Shown here: piece after piece, positions 17,376 to 26,489 of the stretch
Layout: the number at the start of each line of letters is the position of its first letter
How positions within the stretch are numbered: the first letter of the stretch is position 1
DNA from: CAYNEI01 sp964396185
GTDB taxonomy: Archaea; Thermoplasmatota; SW-10-69-26
Reading direction: 5' to 3'
Length of the DNA: 59,051 bases
Assembly (NCBI GenBank): GCA_964396185.1
Contig: CAYNEI010000014.1
Coordinates: 1-59,051 of the forward strand
Made by a program: the position numbers and the translations under genes
Notes under the pieces: generated by a model
The model's database searches: none
What the model saw: only the letters and a program-made list of their open reading frames with translations
Told to the model about the DNA's origin: nothing

Positions 17376-18740
17376 TCAGCGTCCCCGGCGTTTGCTCGCG
17401 ATCCCCGCGGCCAAGCCGGCGAGGACCACCCCGATCGCCATCGAGGGCGCCGGCGTGTTATCGGTCTCGGAGCTCGTGGCCTCGGGGGGATCATCGGAAC
17501 CGTTGGGGGTGGTCAGCTCGGCGGCCACGGCCCCATCGGTGATCTTGCGAGAGCTGTCAGGGTGGACCAGCGCGGCGGCGTGGCCCTGCAGCTCCGTCCC
17601 CAGCGGGAGCACCACGGGTCCCTCGGGGCTCTGGAGGGTCTCCAGGCCGTGGGCATGGATCGTCGACTTGATCCCCTCCTCGGCGGGCAGATGGAAGGCC
17701 GGGGGCAGCACACCGGTCGGCTCCCCCTCTTGGTAGGCCCGGGCGGGGAAGAGGAGCGCGGCCTGCTCGGCTGCCCGTTTGGCACCGATGTACCGCTCGG
17801 CGTTGTCATGCACGTGCTCAAGCGTGGACTCCATGACCACCGTGTGGATCTGGATGCGCCGCTCGGGCGTGTGGAACGGGTTGGGGTGGGCATCGATGCG
17901 GGTCTCGATGAGCAGGCCAGCCACGTTGTGGAGGCCCAAGTGGTTGCGCAGGATGCCTGGGTCCGGGCCCCCGGCGACGTGGCCCACAGGCTCCCCGTTG
18001 ACCGTCTGCTCCCCGTACTCGTTGGCCGAGAACCCCTGGGCCTGGGCGGCCGGCCAGATGGCCTCGTACATCAGCTCGCCAGCAGCCTCGACCGCCGGGC
18101 CCCGGACGTTGCCGTGCACTGGGAAGAGCGTCGTGAGGTCGTAGTCGTAGATCCGAACGGGCACAGGGTTCCCGAGCCCAGCGCCGCCGTACTCGTGGTG
18201 ATCCAGGGCAACGTGGATATCCCACGCGTTGAGGGCATCGTGGATAGCCCGAGCCTCCGTGGTGGCCAGGGCGATGTGGTCGCGGTTGATATCCACGCCG
18301 TCGGCGTTCTGCCGCGCATCGGCATCCCCACCGTCCGGGTTGGCCATGGGAAGGATGAGCACCACCTGGTTCTCCAGCCAGGCTGTCGGGTGGCCACCAC
18401 TGGTGATGTTAGCCAACAACCGCAGGGCAGCCGGGGTCCCGGCCGGCTCGTTGCCGTGCTGCTGGGTCAAGAGCAGCGTGACGGCCCGCTCGTCCATGGG
18501 CGTGGAGCTGTTCGGGTCCGCCACCTGGACGAGATGGATCGACTTCCCCTGGCCAGAGGCGCCGATCTGATCGACGGTGACCCACGGGTGGCTCGCGAAG
18601 CCCTCCAGGGCTTCAACGAGCTCGCCGTGCGACGGGAACGGATCCTCCATGCCAGGTTGGGCGCCGGCCAGCGGCACCCCAGCGGTCACGAGCAAGAGCG
18701 CGGTCCCGACGAGCAGGACGATCGTGGACTCCTTGAGCAT
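17376..18740 (-). CDS. secreted M14-family zinc carboxypeptidase
   Basis: The 454-residue enzyme has a signal peptide (residues 1-27) and an M14 metallocarboxypeptidase domain. The zinc site is HGNE (His95, Glu98) plus the His in DHHEYGG near 181. Substrate-binding Asn-Arg lies in NADGVDINRDH near 152-153, and the catalytic Glu is in LLIETR near 279. It removes C-terminal residues from peptides outside the cell. After about residue 400 comes a Thr/Ser/Pro linker and a C-terminal hydrophobic helix (PAPSMAIGVVLAG) followed by KRRGR, which looks like an archaeal C-terminal sorting or anchor tail. It is divergent from the PadR-like gene. Confidence 0.88.
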   Translation of the reverse strand: MLKESTIVLLVGTALLLVTAGVPLAGAQPGMEDPFPSHGELVEALEGFASHPWVTVDQIGASGQGKSIHLVQVADPNSSTPMDERAVTLLLTQQHGNEPAGTPAALRLLANITSGGHPTAWLENQVVLILPMANPDGGDADARQNADGVDINRDHIALATTEARAIHDALNAWDIHVALDHHEYGGAGLGNPVPVRIYDYDLTTLFPVHGNVRGPAVEAAGELMYEAIWPAAQAQGFSANEYGEQTVNGEPVGHVAGGPDPGILRNHLGLHNVAGLLIETRIDAHPNPFHTPERRIQIHTVVMESTLEHVHDNAERYIGAKRAAEQAALLFPARAYQEGEPTGVLPPAFHLPAEEGIKSTIHAHGLETLQSPEGPVVLPLGTELQGHAAALVHPDSSRKITDGAVAAELTTPNGSDDPPEATSSETDNTPAPSMAIGVVLAGLAAGIASKRRGR

Positions 18741-18879
18741 CCTCGGCCTCGAACCCCCAACGCCCTCCCCCTCCTAAGAGGTTGCTCGCCACCAGCATGA
18801 GGGACGAGTCAAGCTGGCGCCGTACCGGTCGCCGGCTCCTTGTACTTAACCGGCCTCGGTCACGCGCGGACCAGGCATG

Positions 18880-18887
18880 GTATATCG
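18880..18887 (+). promoter_or_regulatory. TATA-like box, PadR-like regulator
   Basis: GTATATCG is about 22-26 bases before the ATG at 18906, which favours that start over further-upstream options and suggests a leaderless transcript. Confidence 0.5.
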
Positions 18888-18905
18888 AAGCATGCTATTG
18901 CCTGC

Positions 18906-19595
18906 ATGGCAGGGTCCAGCCCCGCCGGTGGAGATGGTCCGAGCATGGTGCCCATCCTGCTGCTCGAGGGCCTCGGCGAAGGTCTCATCCTGCGCACCGT
19001 CGAGCGCGAGCCCAGGGGGCCTGCCGAGATCCACGATGCCCTCGCCCGCATCGTCCGCCAGCCTCCAGAGCGCAAGCTTGTCTTCCCAGTTCTCCAGCGC
19101 CTCGAGCAAGCCGATTTGATCCGGGCGCCGAACCAGACGGATGATCGGCCCAAGCGCTACCACCTCACCCAGGCCGGAGCCCGGCGCTTGGCCGACCACC
19201 GCGAGCTCCCAGCCTCGTACAAAGCCGCCATCACCGATCTGCTTGACCTCCCAGCCCGCTCCAAGCGCGCCGCACATGAGCCCGGCGAGCCCGCTTCGGC
19301 TGCTCAGGCACCAAGCGGGCCGGGTGGCTGGGTCGATCGCCTCCTGGCCCAGCTCCCGGAGAGCCCGCCGGTCATCGCGCCGTACGCCCAGGTCTCGCTG
19401 GCCAAGGACCAGGCTGCGCGGGCATGGACCCTGCGCGTGGAGCACCACGAAGCCCGCGGATACGAAGGCGCGAACGCGTGCCCGCTCACGTTCCTCTACG
19501 AGGCCGCCACGCGCCTGCTCTACGGTGCAGAGCCCCGCCGTGTGCGCTCGATGAGGTCCAGGGAGACCGCTCGGAGATCTCCGGAGCCCTCGTAG
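18906..19595 (+). CDS. PadR-like winged-helix regulator with a C-terminal extension
   Basis: The 229-residue protein has an N-terminal PadR-like wHTH. It shows LLLEGLGEGLILRTVEREP, a short helix, PVLQRLEQADLIRAPN (recognition helix) and PKRYHLTQAGARRLADH (wing) over residues about 15-100. Residues about 105-145 are a Pro/Ala-rich linker, and 150-229 form an unrecognised domain. The last 25 codons overlap the end of the convergent GCS2 ligase gene by 76 bases and are Arg/Ser-rich, so the true C-terminus may be extended compared with relatives. The effector and targets are unknown. Confidence 0.72.
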   Translation: MAGSSPAGGDGPSMVPILLLEGLGEGLILRTVEREPRGPAEIHDALARIVRQPPERKLVFPVLQRLEQADLIRAPNQTDDRPKRYHLTQAGARRLADHRELPASYKAAITDLLDLPARSKRAAHEPGEPASAAQAPSGPGGWVDRLLAQLPESPPVIAPYAQVSLAKDQAARAWTLRVEHHEARGYEGANACPLTFLYEAATRLLYGAEPRRVRSMRSRETARRSPEPS

Positions 19596-20656
19596 ACCGC
19601 AAGCTGGCGGTCCGCACCGGTCTCGCCGCGCTGCGCGACCTCCCGGAGCGCGGAGACGGGTTGTTTGAGGCCGAACTCCTCGATCTCTTCGTGGGCGCCC
19701 TCGATGGCTTCGTCGAGGGCCTGGGCCAAGGGCACCTGTTCGACGATGCCCTGGTCGTTGGCCCGTAGGAACTCGGCGTGGATCCCGTCGCGGATGGCTC
19801 GCCATCGGTTCTCGGTGAGCAGCTCGTCGAGTTGCTCGGCCGGCACGGCGGATCCAGGGGGCCGGGCCCGGGTGGCCTGGGCCACGAGCGCCTGGGTCAG
19901 GCCCGCCAGGGCCAGCGTGGTCTGGGCTTCCGTGCAGGCGTCGCAGATGCGGATCTCCACGGTGCCCAGGTCGGGTCGCGGGCGGATGTCCCACCAGAGC
20001 TTGGTCACATCGCTCATGACGCCTCCGTCCTGGAGCGTGGCCAGCGTGGCCTCGAGCTCATCCCAGTGCTCGAAGCGCCTGGGGAGCCCGCTGCGCGGCA
20101 TGGTCCCGAAGATACGCACACGCACGGAGTGGAGGCCCGTTACCTGTCCCCGCCAGAAGGGCGCGTTGGCCGACAGCGCGAGCAGGAGCGGGATGTGGGT
20201 GCGCAGATGGTTCATGGCGGCCACGGCAGCCTCCCCCGAGGGGACGGCGACGTGGACGTGGAGCCCGAAGGTGAGATCCCGCTTGACGGGCCAGCCGATG
20301 TCGTCTACCAGGGCCTGGTAGCGCGGGTTGTCCGTGAGGGTCTGCTCCTCGTAGAGCGCGAAGGGATGGGTGCCAGCGGCTGCGATAGCCAGGCCCTCCT
20401 GCTCTGCCCGCTCGATGATGGTAGACCGAAGCCAACCGATGGCCTCCCGGGCATCATCGAGGTCCTTGCAGACCGGCGTGGCGGTTTCCACCACGGACTG
20501 GAAGAGCTCGCTCTGGACCCCCTGCTCGCGGATGGGGTCATCCGTGGCGATGATTTGGTCCATGCGGGAGACCAGCTCGCCCGAGTCTGGGTCGAGGAGC
20601 TGGAACTCCTCCTCGACCCCGAACGTGAACGGTTGGCCGCGTCCGAACGCTGTCAT
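19520..20656 (-). CDS. ybdK: carboxylate-amine ligase of the GCS2/YbdK family
   Basis: The 378-residue enzyme matches glutamate-cysteine ligase family 2. It has the GVEEEFQLLD signature at residues 13-22, a GLHVHV motif in the middle (RDLTFGLHVHVAVP), a RPRPDLGTVEIRICD segment that contributes to the ATP/metal site, and RWRAIRDG near 285. The family makes gamma-glutamyl bonds with ATP. Archaeal and bacterial YbdK-type members have weak glutamate-cysteine ligase activity, and the real substrate is often unknown. Length is normal. The 3' end overlaps the convergent PadR-like gene. Confidence 0.87.
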   Translation of the reverse strand: MTAFGRGQPFTFGVEEEFQLLDPDSGELVSRMDQIIATDDPIREQGVQSELFQSVVETATPVCKDLDDAREAIGWLRSTIIERAEQEGLAIAAAGTHPFALYEEQTLTDNPRYQALVDDIGWPVKRDLTFGLHVHVAVPSGEAAVAAMNHLRTHIPLLLALSANAPFWRGQVTGLHSVRVRIFGTMPRSGLPRRFEHWDELEATLATLQDGGVMSDVTKLWWDIRPRPDLGTVEIRICDACTEAQTTLALAGLTQALVAQATRARPPGSAVPAEQLDELLTENRWRAIRDGIHAEFLRANDQGIVEQVPLAQALDEAIEGAHEEIEEFGLKQPVSALREVAQRGETGADRQLAVYEGSGDLRAVSLDLIERTRRGSAP

Positions 20657-20815
20657 GGTGGTCCTGGCCTACCCGCAGCAACGGTGCTGGGCGGGGTGAA
20701 GGCCACCCGGCACCCTTGAACGTTCACCTGAGTCCCAAAGGGCCCAGCGGCCGCCGGGAAACCGGATGGCGCCCGGGGCTCGGATCGGGCTCCGGGCCGA
20801 AGACGCTGCGATCGC

Positions 20816-22072
20816 CTAGCGTCGCCCGCGGCGACGACCACCGGAGCGGCCGCCTTGGCCGCCGGCCGTGATGGTCTCGTACCGGCGGGGCTTGGGCCCG
20901 GCGTTGGCCACGTGGTGGGGCACATCGACGAGCTCTCCCAGGTCGTAGCGCTCCAGCTTCACGCCGGATTTGCGCTCGATGGCTTGAACGGTCTTGCGCG
21001 CGTTCGGGGGCACGAACAGGAACGCTCGCCCGTCCTTGCCAGCACGCCCGGTGCGCCCGGTGCGGTGAACGTGGTCCTCGGGCTGGTCAGGCATGTCGAA
21101 CTGGATGACGTGGGTGAGCTCGTCCACGTCGATCCCGCGGGCGGCTACGTCCGTGGCCACCAGGAAGCGGACCTTGCCAGAGCGCAGATCCGCCATGGCG
21201 CGGTCGCGCTTGGATTGGCTCATGTTGCCCTGTAGGGGCGTCGCGTTGTAGCCGGCGGCCTCGAGCTTGGCCGCGATGCGCTTGGTCGTGTGCTTGGTCT
21301 TGGCGAAGACGAGCGCGCGCTCTGGGTCCTCGCGCTCCAAGAGCGTGATGAGGTGGGGGAGCCCCTCGCCGTGGACCTGGATCTCGAACTGCTCGGTCAG
21401 CGGCGTGGCTGTCGGTCCCTTGCTCGTCTGGATCGAGACCGGGTTGTTCAGGTAATCCCGGGCCAGGTGCTCGACGCCGTCGGGCAGCGTGGCGCTGAAC
21501 AGGAAGGTCTGGCGCTGGTTCGGGATGTGTTTGAAGATCTTGCGGATGTCGTGGATGAAGCCCATGTCGAGCATCCGGTCTGCCTCGTCGAACACCACGG
21601 CCCGCAGGCCGGAGAGGTCGATCCAGCCCTTCTCGAGCAGGTCGAGCAGACGACCGGGGCAGGCGACCACGCACGTGGCATGCCCGTGGGGGCCCACGGC
21701 GTCGCGCTGCTTCTTGTAGCCCACGCCGCCGTAGATGGCGCACGCGCGCAGCTTGGAGCCGTGTGCGAGCTGGTTGAGCTCCTCGGTGATCTGGTTGGCC
21801 AGCTCACGGGTCGGCGCGAGCACGAGGTGCTCGATGCCGCCACCGCGCTGGTGGCGCTTGTTGGCGCCCTCGCCCCGGGCGTTCTCCACGAGCGGGATGC
21901 CGAAAGCGGCGGTCTTGCCCGTGCCCGTGCGGGCCTGGGCGACCACGTCGCGGCCTTCAAGGCCCGGGGGGATCGCTTCCGATTGGACAGGGGTCGGGTC
22001 GGTGAACCCCATCCGCGAGATGGCGGTCAGGGTGGACTGGCTCAGGTTCAGCGGTTTGAAACCGTTGGTCAT
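20816..22072 (-). CDS. DEAD-box RNA helicase
   Basis: The 418-residue ATP-dependent RNA helicase has all core motifs: a Q motif (GFTDPTPVQ, residues 22-30), Walker A ARTGTGKT (47-54), PTRELA (88-92), a GG pair, DEAD (162-165), SAT (193-195), RGID, and HRTGRTGR near 325-335. The C-terminus ends in a Gly/Arg-rich tail (GGQGGRSGGRRRGRR) that probably binds RNA nonspecifically. It resembles RhlE/CshA-type proteins acting on structured RNA or ribosome assembly. The 309 bases upstream hold no gene and a TATA-like box far from the start, so a long leader is possible. Confidence 0.94.
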   Translation of the reverse strand: MTNGFKPLNLSQSTLTAISRMGFTDPTPVQSEAIPPGLEGRDVVAQARTGTGKTAAFGIPLVENARGEGANKRHQRGGGIEHLVLAPTRELANQITEELNQLAHGSKLRACAIYGGVGYKKQRDAVGPHGHATCVVACPGRLLDLLEKGWIDLSGLRAVVFDEADRMLDMGFIHDIRKIFKHIPNQRQTFLFSATLPDGVEHLARDYLNNPVSIQTSKGPTATPLTEQFEIQVHGEGLPHLITLLEREDPERALVFAKTKHTTKRIAAKLEAAGYNATPLQGNMSQSKRDRAMADLRSGKVRFLVATDVAARGIDVDELTHVIQFDMPDQPEDHVHRTGRTGRAGKDGRAFLFVPPNARKTVQAIERKSGVKLERYDLGELVDVPHHVANAGPKPRRYETITAGGQGGRSGGRRRGRR

Positions 22073-22381
22073 GTTCAGGGTCGTCCTGTGGGCCTACGTC
22101 CGTCGCGCAGGGTGTGCGTTGGGCGAGACCGGAAATGTCCCTGTCGCCGTAGCCGGGCGTCGACGGAGGACGCACCCAGGGATCCTGCGCCCAAGAGCGA
22201 CGGCGCGGGGATCGGTGGAGAACAGATCGGGGCTGCTGCCTGGACGCCGGCAGCGGCGCATAGGGGATATACTTGTTGGTGTCGCCCCTGGAGGCGGGCT
22301 GTGTTGCCGGCCGGCCGTTGTGGTGGCTCGCGGCTGGGAGCCCACCTCTAGCACGAGGGGGAGGCTCACGTTGGGACGAGC
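22073..22381. other. 309-base gap with a possible long helicase leader
   Basis: No convincing gene was found on either strand. A TATA-like AAGTATATC in minus orientation lies at 22266-22274. If it drives the helicase, the transcript would carry an untranslated leader of about 165-170 bases, unlike the leaderless pattern elsewhere in the window. Confidence 0.35.
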
Positions 22382-23206
22382 TCACCTTGGGATGAAGCCG
22401 ACCCGGGCATCCGCGTAGACCAAGCCGTCCCCGTAGAGCGCCGGTACCGAGGTCGTCGACCCCAGCAGCTCGCGAGCGATGGTCCCCGTGCCGGTCTCGA
22501 CGGTAGCCAGCGTCCCGCCGGCCGTCGAGCCGGGGGGTCCATCGAAGGACGCATCGAGGTAGACGTACCCGCCATGGCCCAGGGCGTACTCGCGGAAATG
22601 GCCGAAGACGAAGGCGCTCTCGCCTGCCGGCCACGCGCCAGGCGATCCTGAGATCCGGTGTTGCCAGGTGCTCGCGTCTACGACCAACGTCATCCCAACG
22701 GGCATCACGGTGGCCGTGACCGCGCTCACGAGGGTGGCGTTGGCGCCTACTTCCAGGAACGCATCCGTGAGGGCCGAGCCCTCGACGAGCTGGTGCTCGG
22801 GCTCCCAGAAGTAGTTCTCGACGCCATCAGCAAGCAAGGCCTCGTCGTTCGGGGTGACCAGGATGGCCAGCAGCCCCCGCTGCGCAAGTCCACCCCGCTC
22901 GCCGCACACCAACCCACCGAGCACGACCGCGGCAGATCCACTCTCATCCAGGGCGAGATCGAAGTCTGGCGGGACGTGGCTGCGCGCCTGGTCGGCCGGG
23001 ACGCTTGCGAAGGCCTCCGGGATCATACAGTCCGTGAGCGCGACGGTGAGCTCACGGGACGATGGGGCCGGGCCATCACCGGGCGCAGGCGGCGCTTCAG
23101 GCTCCCCGTCCCGATCCCCGCCCGGTTGCGGGTCGGGATCGCTCAGGCATCCAGCCGCAGATGCGGTCACGAGCATCAGGGCCGCAAAAGCGATCCACGG
23201 GCGCAT
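22382..23206 (-). CDS. lipoprotein of unknown function
   Basis: The 274-residue protein has a lipoprotein signal (hydrophobic residues 5-18, lipobox SAAGC with Cys near 20), so it is probably lipid-anchored facing outward. A Pro/Gly/Asp-rich linker (residues 22-50) leads to a folded domain. That domain has VALTDCMIPEAFASVPADQARSH near 55-75, a pattern reminiscent of acetoacetate-decarboxylase-like lipocalin folds (VPPDF). It also has AVVLGGLVCGE and many beta-strand-like stretches. I cannot name the family. It is followed after 54 bases on the opposite side by a membrane-protein gene on the same strand. Confidence 0.75.
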   Translation of the reverse strand: MRPWIAFAALMLVTASAAGCLSDPDPQPGGDRDGEPEAPPAPGDGPAPSSRELTVALTDCMIPEAFASVPADQARSHVPPDFDLALDESGSAAVVLGGLVCGERGGLAQRGLLAILVTPNDEALLADGVENYFWEPEHQLVEGSALTDAFLEVGANATLVSAVTATVMPVGMTLVVDASTWQHRISGSPGAWPAGESAFVFGHFREYALGHGGYVYLDASFDGPPGSTAGGTLATVETGTGTIARELLGSTTSVPALYGDGLVYADARVGFIPR

Positions 23207-23260
23207 GGGCTGGCAGCAGCGTCGGGGGGAAAACGATGTTGGTGCTCGAGCTCCTGGTTC

Positions 23261-23953
23261 TCAAGCCACGGAGATCCTGGCTTCCCAGTGGACTGGGTCC
23301 ATGTGGGTCCAGCCTGTGGCGGTCCCGAAGGCCTCGAGGATCTCGTGGAAGCGGTCCTCGAACGTCGGCCGGTCCGCATCCGCTTGCTCTTGGGCCTCCT
23401 CGTACCGATCCACCCAGCCGCCGTCCGCCCGGAACCCCACGCTGAGCAGGAACGTTGGCTGCGCGTCGCTCGCGTTGCCTGGGTCTCTCTGATCGTGGAC
23501 GTATAGGATGGCCGTCACATCTGGGTCGGCGGTGGCGACCAAGCGGTCAGGATGTTGCGTGCTGATGTTGAAGCCCTGGGCCTCCAGGGCCTCTCGGGCT
23601 CTGGTGGCGTTCCACGGATCGTCGAAGTTGGTGCTGGCCTGCCACCCCTCGTAGGACGCCCCGTGGCCAGGGAAGCCCACAACGATGGCCATGCTGGCCA
23701 AGAACACGATGCCGAAGCCCGCGCCACCCAGCACACCCCCCTGCACCATGGCCCGTGTGGACCAGGAGGCCAGCCATCCGGACACGCTGAAGCCGGCCAG
23801 GATGGCCAGCACAGCCGCTGCAAGGGAGAGGATGCCAGCATCCACGCCCCAGAGGGGCCGATCCTCAGCGAACAGCGTGAGCAGGAAAAGCGTGAACATC
23901 ACGGCCCCGCCAGCCCCAAGGGCCCCGAGCAAACGCAGCCAGCGGGAAGCCAT
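23261..23953 (-). CDS. membrane protein with an extracytoplasmic domain, unknown
   Basis: The 230-residue protein has three predicted helices in its first 115 residues (LLGALGAGGAVMFTLF, AGILSLAAAVLAILAGF, GGVLGGAGFGIVFLASM). An alpha/beta soluble domain of about 110 residues follows, containing EALEAQGFNISTQHP and HDILYVHDQRD-like strands. The soluble part (FHEILEAFGTATGW at the end) looks like a small ferredoxin-like sensor domain, but I do not recognise the family. The start at 23953 is the first Met before the hydrophobic region. It precedes the lipoprotein gene by 54 bases, so they may be cotranscribed. Confidence 0.7.
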   Translation of the reverse strand: MASRWLRLLGALGAGGAVMFTLFLLTLFAEDRPLWGVDAGILSLAAAVLAILAGFSVSGWLASWSTRAMVQGGVLGGAGFGIVFLASMAIVVGFPGHGASYEGWQASTNFDDPWNATRAREALEAQGFNISTQHPDRLVATADPDVTAILYVHDQRDPGNASDAQPTFLLSVGFRADGGWVDRYEEAQEQADADRPTFEDRFHEILEAFGTATGWTHMDPVHWEARISVA

Positions 23954-24050
23954 GGACCTGGTAGGCGCCGGGCCGTTATCAACCTCTTGGAGATGAGCGG
24001 CGCAAGGCCAGACGCCGCCGCCAAGCCAACGAGGCCTCCCAGCGCCCGCC

Positions 24051-25346
24051 TCACCCTGCATCCAGGTGCGTGGGGCTGGCGTGGGAAGCTTGGAGCACCG
24101 GGTCGCTGGCTCGGAGGATGAACACGGCCATGGCCACACCCATCACGCCTGCCACCACCCAGACGGCGGTGGTCATGCCCATCAGGTCGGCCACCAGGGC
24201 CGAGCCCAGAGCACCGACCGCGTAGCCGAGATCGCGCCAGAACCGGTAGATGCCGAGGGCCGAGGACCGCCAGGCGGCCCTGGCGGCATCCGAGACGAGG
24301 GCCAAGAAGGTGGGGTAGACCATGCCCGTGCCCAGACCGGTGACCACGGCGGCGGCCAGGAAGCCCGGATAGCTCGTGGCCCAGGCGAAGGCAGCCACGC
24401 CCACGGCCTGGGCGGCCAGGCCGGGCACGATGAGCGCCTTGCGGCCCCACCGGTCGGAGAGCGGGCCGAAGGCGAGCTGGGAGGCGCCCCACACCGCGGG
24501 GTAGGCGGCGATGACCACGCCAGCACGCCCCACGCCCAACCCGGAGGAGGTGAGGATCAGGGGGAGCAGGCCCCAGAGCATCCCGTCTTTGAGGTTCGTG
24601 GCCAGGCCCCCCAGGCTCGTGGCCGAGAGCGTCGGGTCCTTCCAGCTCGTGCGGGCGGCCACCTGGCCCAGCGAGGGGGTTGGCCCGGCCTCGGGGCCCT
24701 CCCGGTCCCGGGCGCTCATGGCGTGGCCGGTGGTGTCCCGGACGGCCAGCGAGAGCAGCAAGCCCACGATCGCCAGGGCTAGGCCTAGATAGAACGGCTC
24801 CGGGCGCAGTCCGTAGCGGGAGGCGACCAGGCCTGTCAGAAGAGCTACCACGGCCAGCCCTCCGTAGCCGGCGAACTCGTTCAAGCCCGTGGCCAGGCCT
24901 CGCTGGCCCGGTCGGGCAAGATCGATCTTCATGACCACGGTCATGGACCAGGCCAGGCCCTGGCTGGCACCCAGCAGCACGTTGGCACCCAGCACCCAGC
25001 CCCAGCTGGGCGCCCAGAGCAGGATCAACGGTACGGGGAAGGCGAGCAGCCAGCCGAGGATGAGCACCCGGCGTCGGGTCCACCGGTCGCCCAGGTCGCC
25101 TGCCACGAAGTTGACCAGTGCCTTGGCCACGCCGAAGGTGGCGATGAAAGCCACCACCGCTGTCTTGGATGCCAAGCCGAAGTCCTGCTCGGCCAAGAGG
25201 GGCAAGACGGTGCGCTCGAGGCCCACCATGCCCCCGACGAAGGCGTTGAGCAGGACGAGCAGGCTGAACTGGGCGCGGTTCTCCCCGATGCCGACGCGCA
25301 GGCTTGCTCGTGGGGTGTCTGGTCCGCTGGGTCCTGGAAGGCTCAT
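24051..25346 (-). CDS. major facilitator superfamily transporter
   Basis: The 431-residue, 12-helix transporter has the MFS motif GDLGDRWTRRRVLILG between helices 2 and 3 and its repeat GPLSDRWGRKALIVPG between helices 8 and 9. A long central cytoplasmic loop (ARDREGPEAGPTP region) separates the halves. The ATG overlaps the stop of the rhodanese-MBL gene (ATGA), so it is translationally coupled to sulfur-handling enzymes. By context it may move a sulfur compound such as sulfite or thiosulfate, but the substrate cannot be read from the sequence and multidrug-type efflux is equally possible. Confidence 0.88.
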   Translation of the reverse strand: MSLPGPSGPDTPRASLRVGIGENRAQFSLLVLLNAFVGGMVGLERTVLPLLAEQDFGLASKTAVVAFIATFGVAKALVNFVAGDLGDRWTRRRVLILGWLLAFPVPLILLWAPSWGWVLGANVLLGASQGLAWSMTVVMKIDLARPGQRGLATGLNEFAGYGGLAVVALLTGLVASRYGLRPEPFYLGLALAIVGLLLSLAVRDTTGHAMSARDREGPEAGPTPSLGQVAARTSWKDPTLSATSLGGLATNLKDGMLWGLLPLILTSSGLGVGRAGVVIAAYPAVWGASQLAFGPLSDRWGRKALIVPGLAAQAVGVAAFAWATSYPGFLAAAVVTGLGTGMVYPTFLALVSDAARAAWRSSALGIYRFWRDLGYAVGALGSALVADLMGMTTAVWVVAGVMGVAMAVFILRASDPVLQASHASPTHLDAG

Positions 25347-26446
25347 CCGGCCGCGCACCGGTTGGCCCCGGCCTCCAGCTCGATCACGTCGCTCTCCGGG
25401 AGGGTGCCTGCCCGGTTGTGCTTCACGATGCGCCCGTGGTTCGGCGGGTTCTCCGGGAGGCGATCCATGACCGTCTCCACGAAGGCTGCCTCCTCAAGGC
25501 CGAGCACGTCGATGCGTGCAGGGAGCTCACCCAACCGGGCCGAGTGGATGCGCCCGTCGAAGGCCAGGGGGCCTGGGGCATGCGCAGGGAGCACGACGAG
25601 CTCCGGCGGCAGGGCGAGCAGGCGTTGGAGCGAGGCGTGCAGTGCGCGGGCTCTCTCGGGGACCCCGTCGCCGGCCTCAAGGTCCGGGCGCCCGACCCCC
25701 GCGGCGAAGAGCGTGTCCCCTGTGAGCAGGGCGTGGTCATCCACGAGCAACGTGATGCTCTCCGGGGTATGCCCGGGGGTCGCGAGCACCTCCACGTGGG
25801 CCGAGCCCAGCTCGATGGTATCGCCGCCGCGGATCGCTTCGTGGGCGAAGGCTACCGGTGCGCCATCAGGGAGGAGGTGGACCGCGCCCGTGGCCTCGGC
25901 TAAGGGCTTGGCACGGGAGAGGTGGTCGGCGTGGACATGGGTCTCGATCACGTGCGTGATGGTCCAGCCTCGCTCCCGGGCCAGCTCCATAAAGAGCTCG
26001 GGGTCCAGCGCGGGGTCCACCACGGCTGCTTGGTCGCCTGAGGCCACGATGTAGGAGAGGCAGCCCTTCCCCGTGCGCCGGATCTGGAGCACCGTGGTCC
26101 CGGCCGGGGTGGGCTCCAGCTCGGCGGTGTTCCAGGCCAGCGTCCAGGCCCGAAGCCCACCCTCCAGGGTTAGCGCCTGTATGCCCCGGTCCTGCAGGGC
26201 TCTCGTCGCCGCGACAGCGGTGATCCCTCGAGGGCACACCGTGACCACCGGCTGGTCGCGGCCCTCGACCGGGTCGAGTTGGGGGATCTCATCCTCGTCG
26301 AGGTGGTCGTAGAGCGGGATGTTCAAGCTCCCGGGGATGTGCCATTCGTCGTGGTCCTCTTCCGGCCTGATGTCGAGCACGGTGACGGGGTCACCGCGGT
26401 CCAGCCGGGCACGTAACTCTTCGACGGAGATGGTTGCCTTGCTCAT
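25343..26446 (-). CDS. rhodanese / metallo-beta-lactamase fusion, persulfide dioxygenase-like
   Basis: The 367-residue fusion has an N-terminal rhodanese domain (residues about 5-105, active-loop Cys71 in VCPRGITA). A metallo-beta-lactamase domain of the ETHE1/persulfide dioxygenase type follows (HVHADH at 170-175, TPGHTPES, TGDTLF, and a late LPAHAPG). The pair would transfer sulfane sulfur and oxidise glutathione-type or low-molecular-weight persulfide to sulfite. The domain order is rhodanese then MBL, the reverse of CstB-type proteins. It sits between an ArsR-rhodanese regulator and an MFS transporter. The start at 26446 gives a normal rhodanese N-terminus. Confidence 0.88.
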   Translation of the reverse strand: MSKATISVEELRARLDRGDPVTVLDIRPEEDHDEWHIPGSLNIPLYDHLDEDEIPQLDPVEGRDQPVVTVCPRGITAVAATRALQDRGIQALTLEGGLRAWTLAWNTAELEPTPAGTTVLQIRRTGKGCLSYIVASGDQAAVVDPALDPELFMELARERGWTITHVIETHVHADHLSRAKPLAEATGAVHLLPDGAPVAFAHEAIRGGDTIELGSAHVEVLATPGHTPESITLLVDDHALLTGDTLFAAGVGRPDLEAGDGVPERARALHASLQRLLALPPELVVLPAHAPGPLAFDGRIHSARLGELPARIDVLGLEEAAFVETVMDRLPENPPNHGRIVKHNRAGTLPESDVIELEAGANRCAAG

Positions 26447-26489
26447 GGTCGAACCTCCGAAGCGGGTGCTCGGGGAGGGTGCGTCCGGT

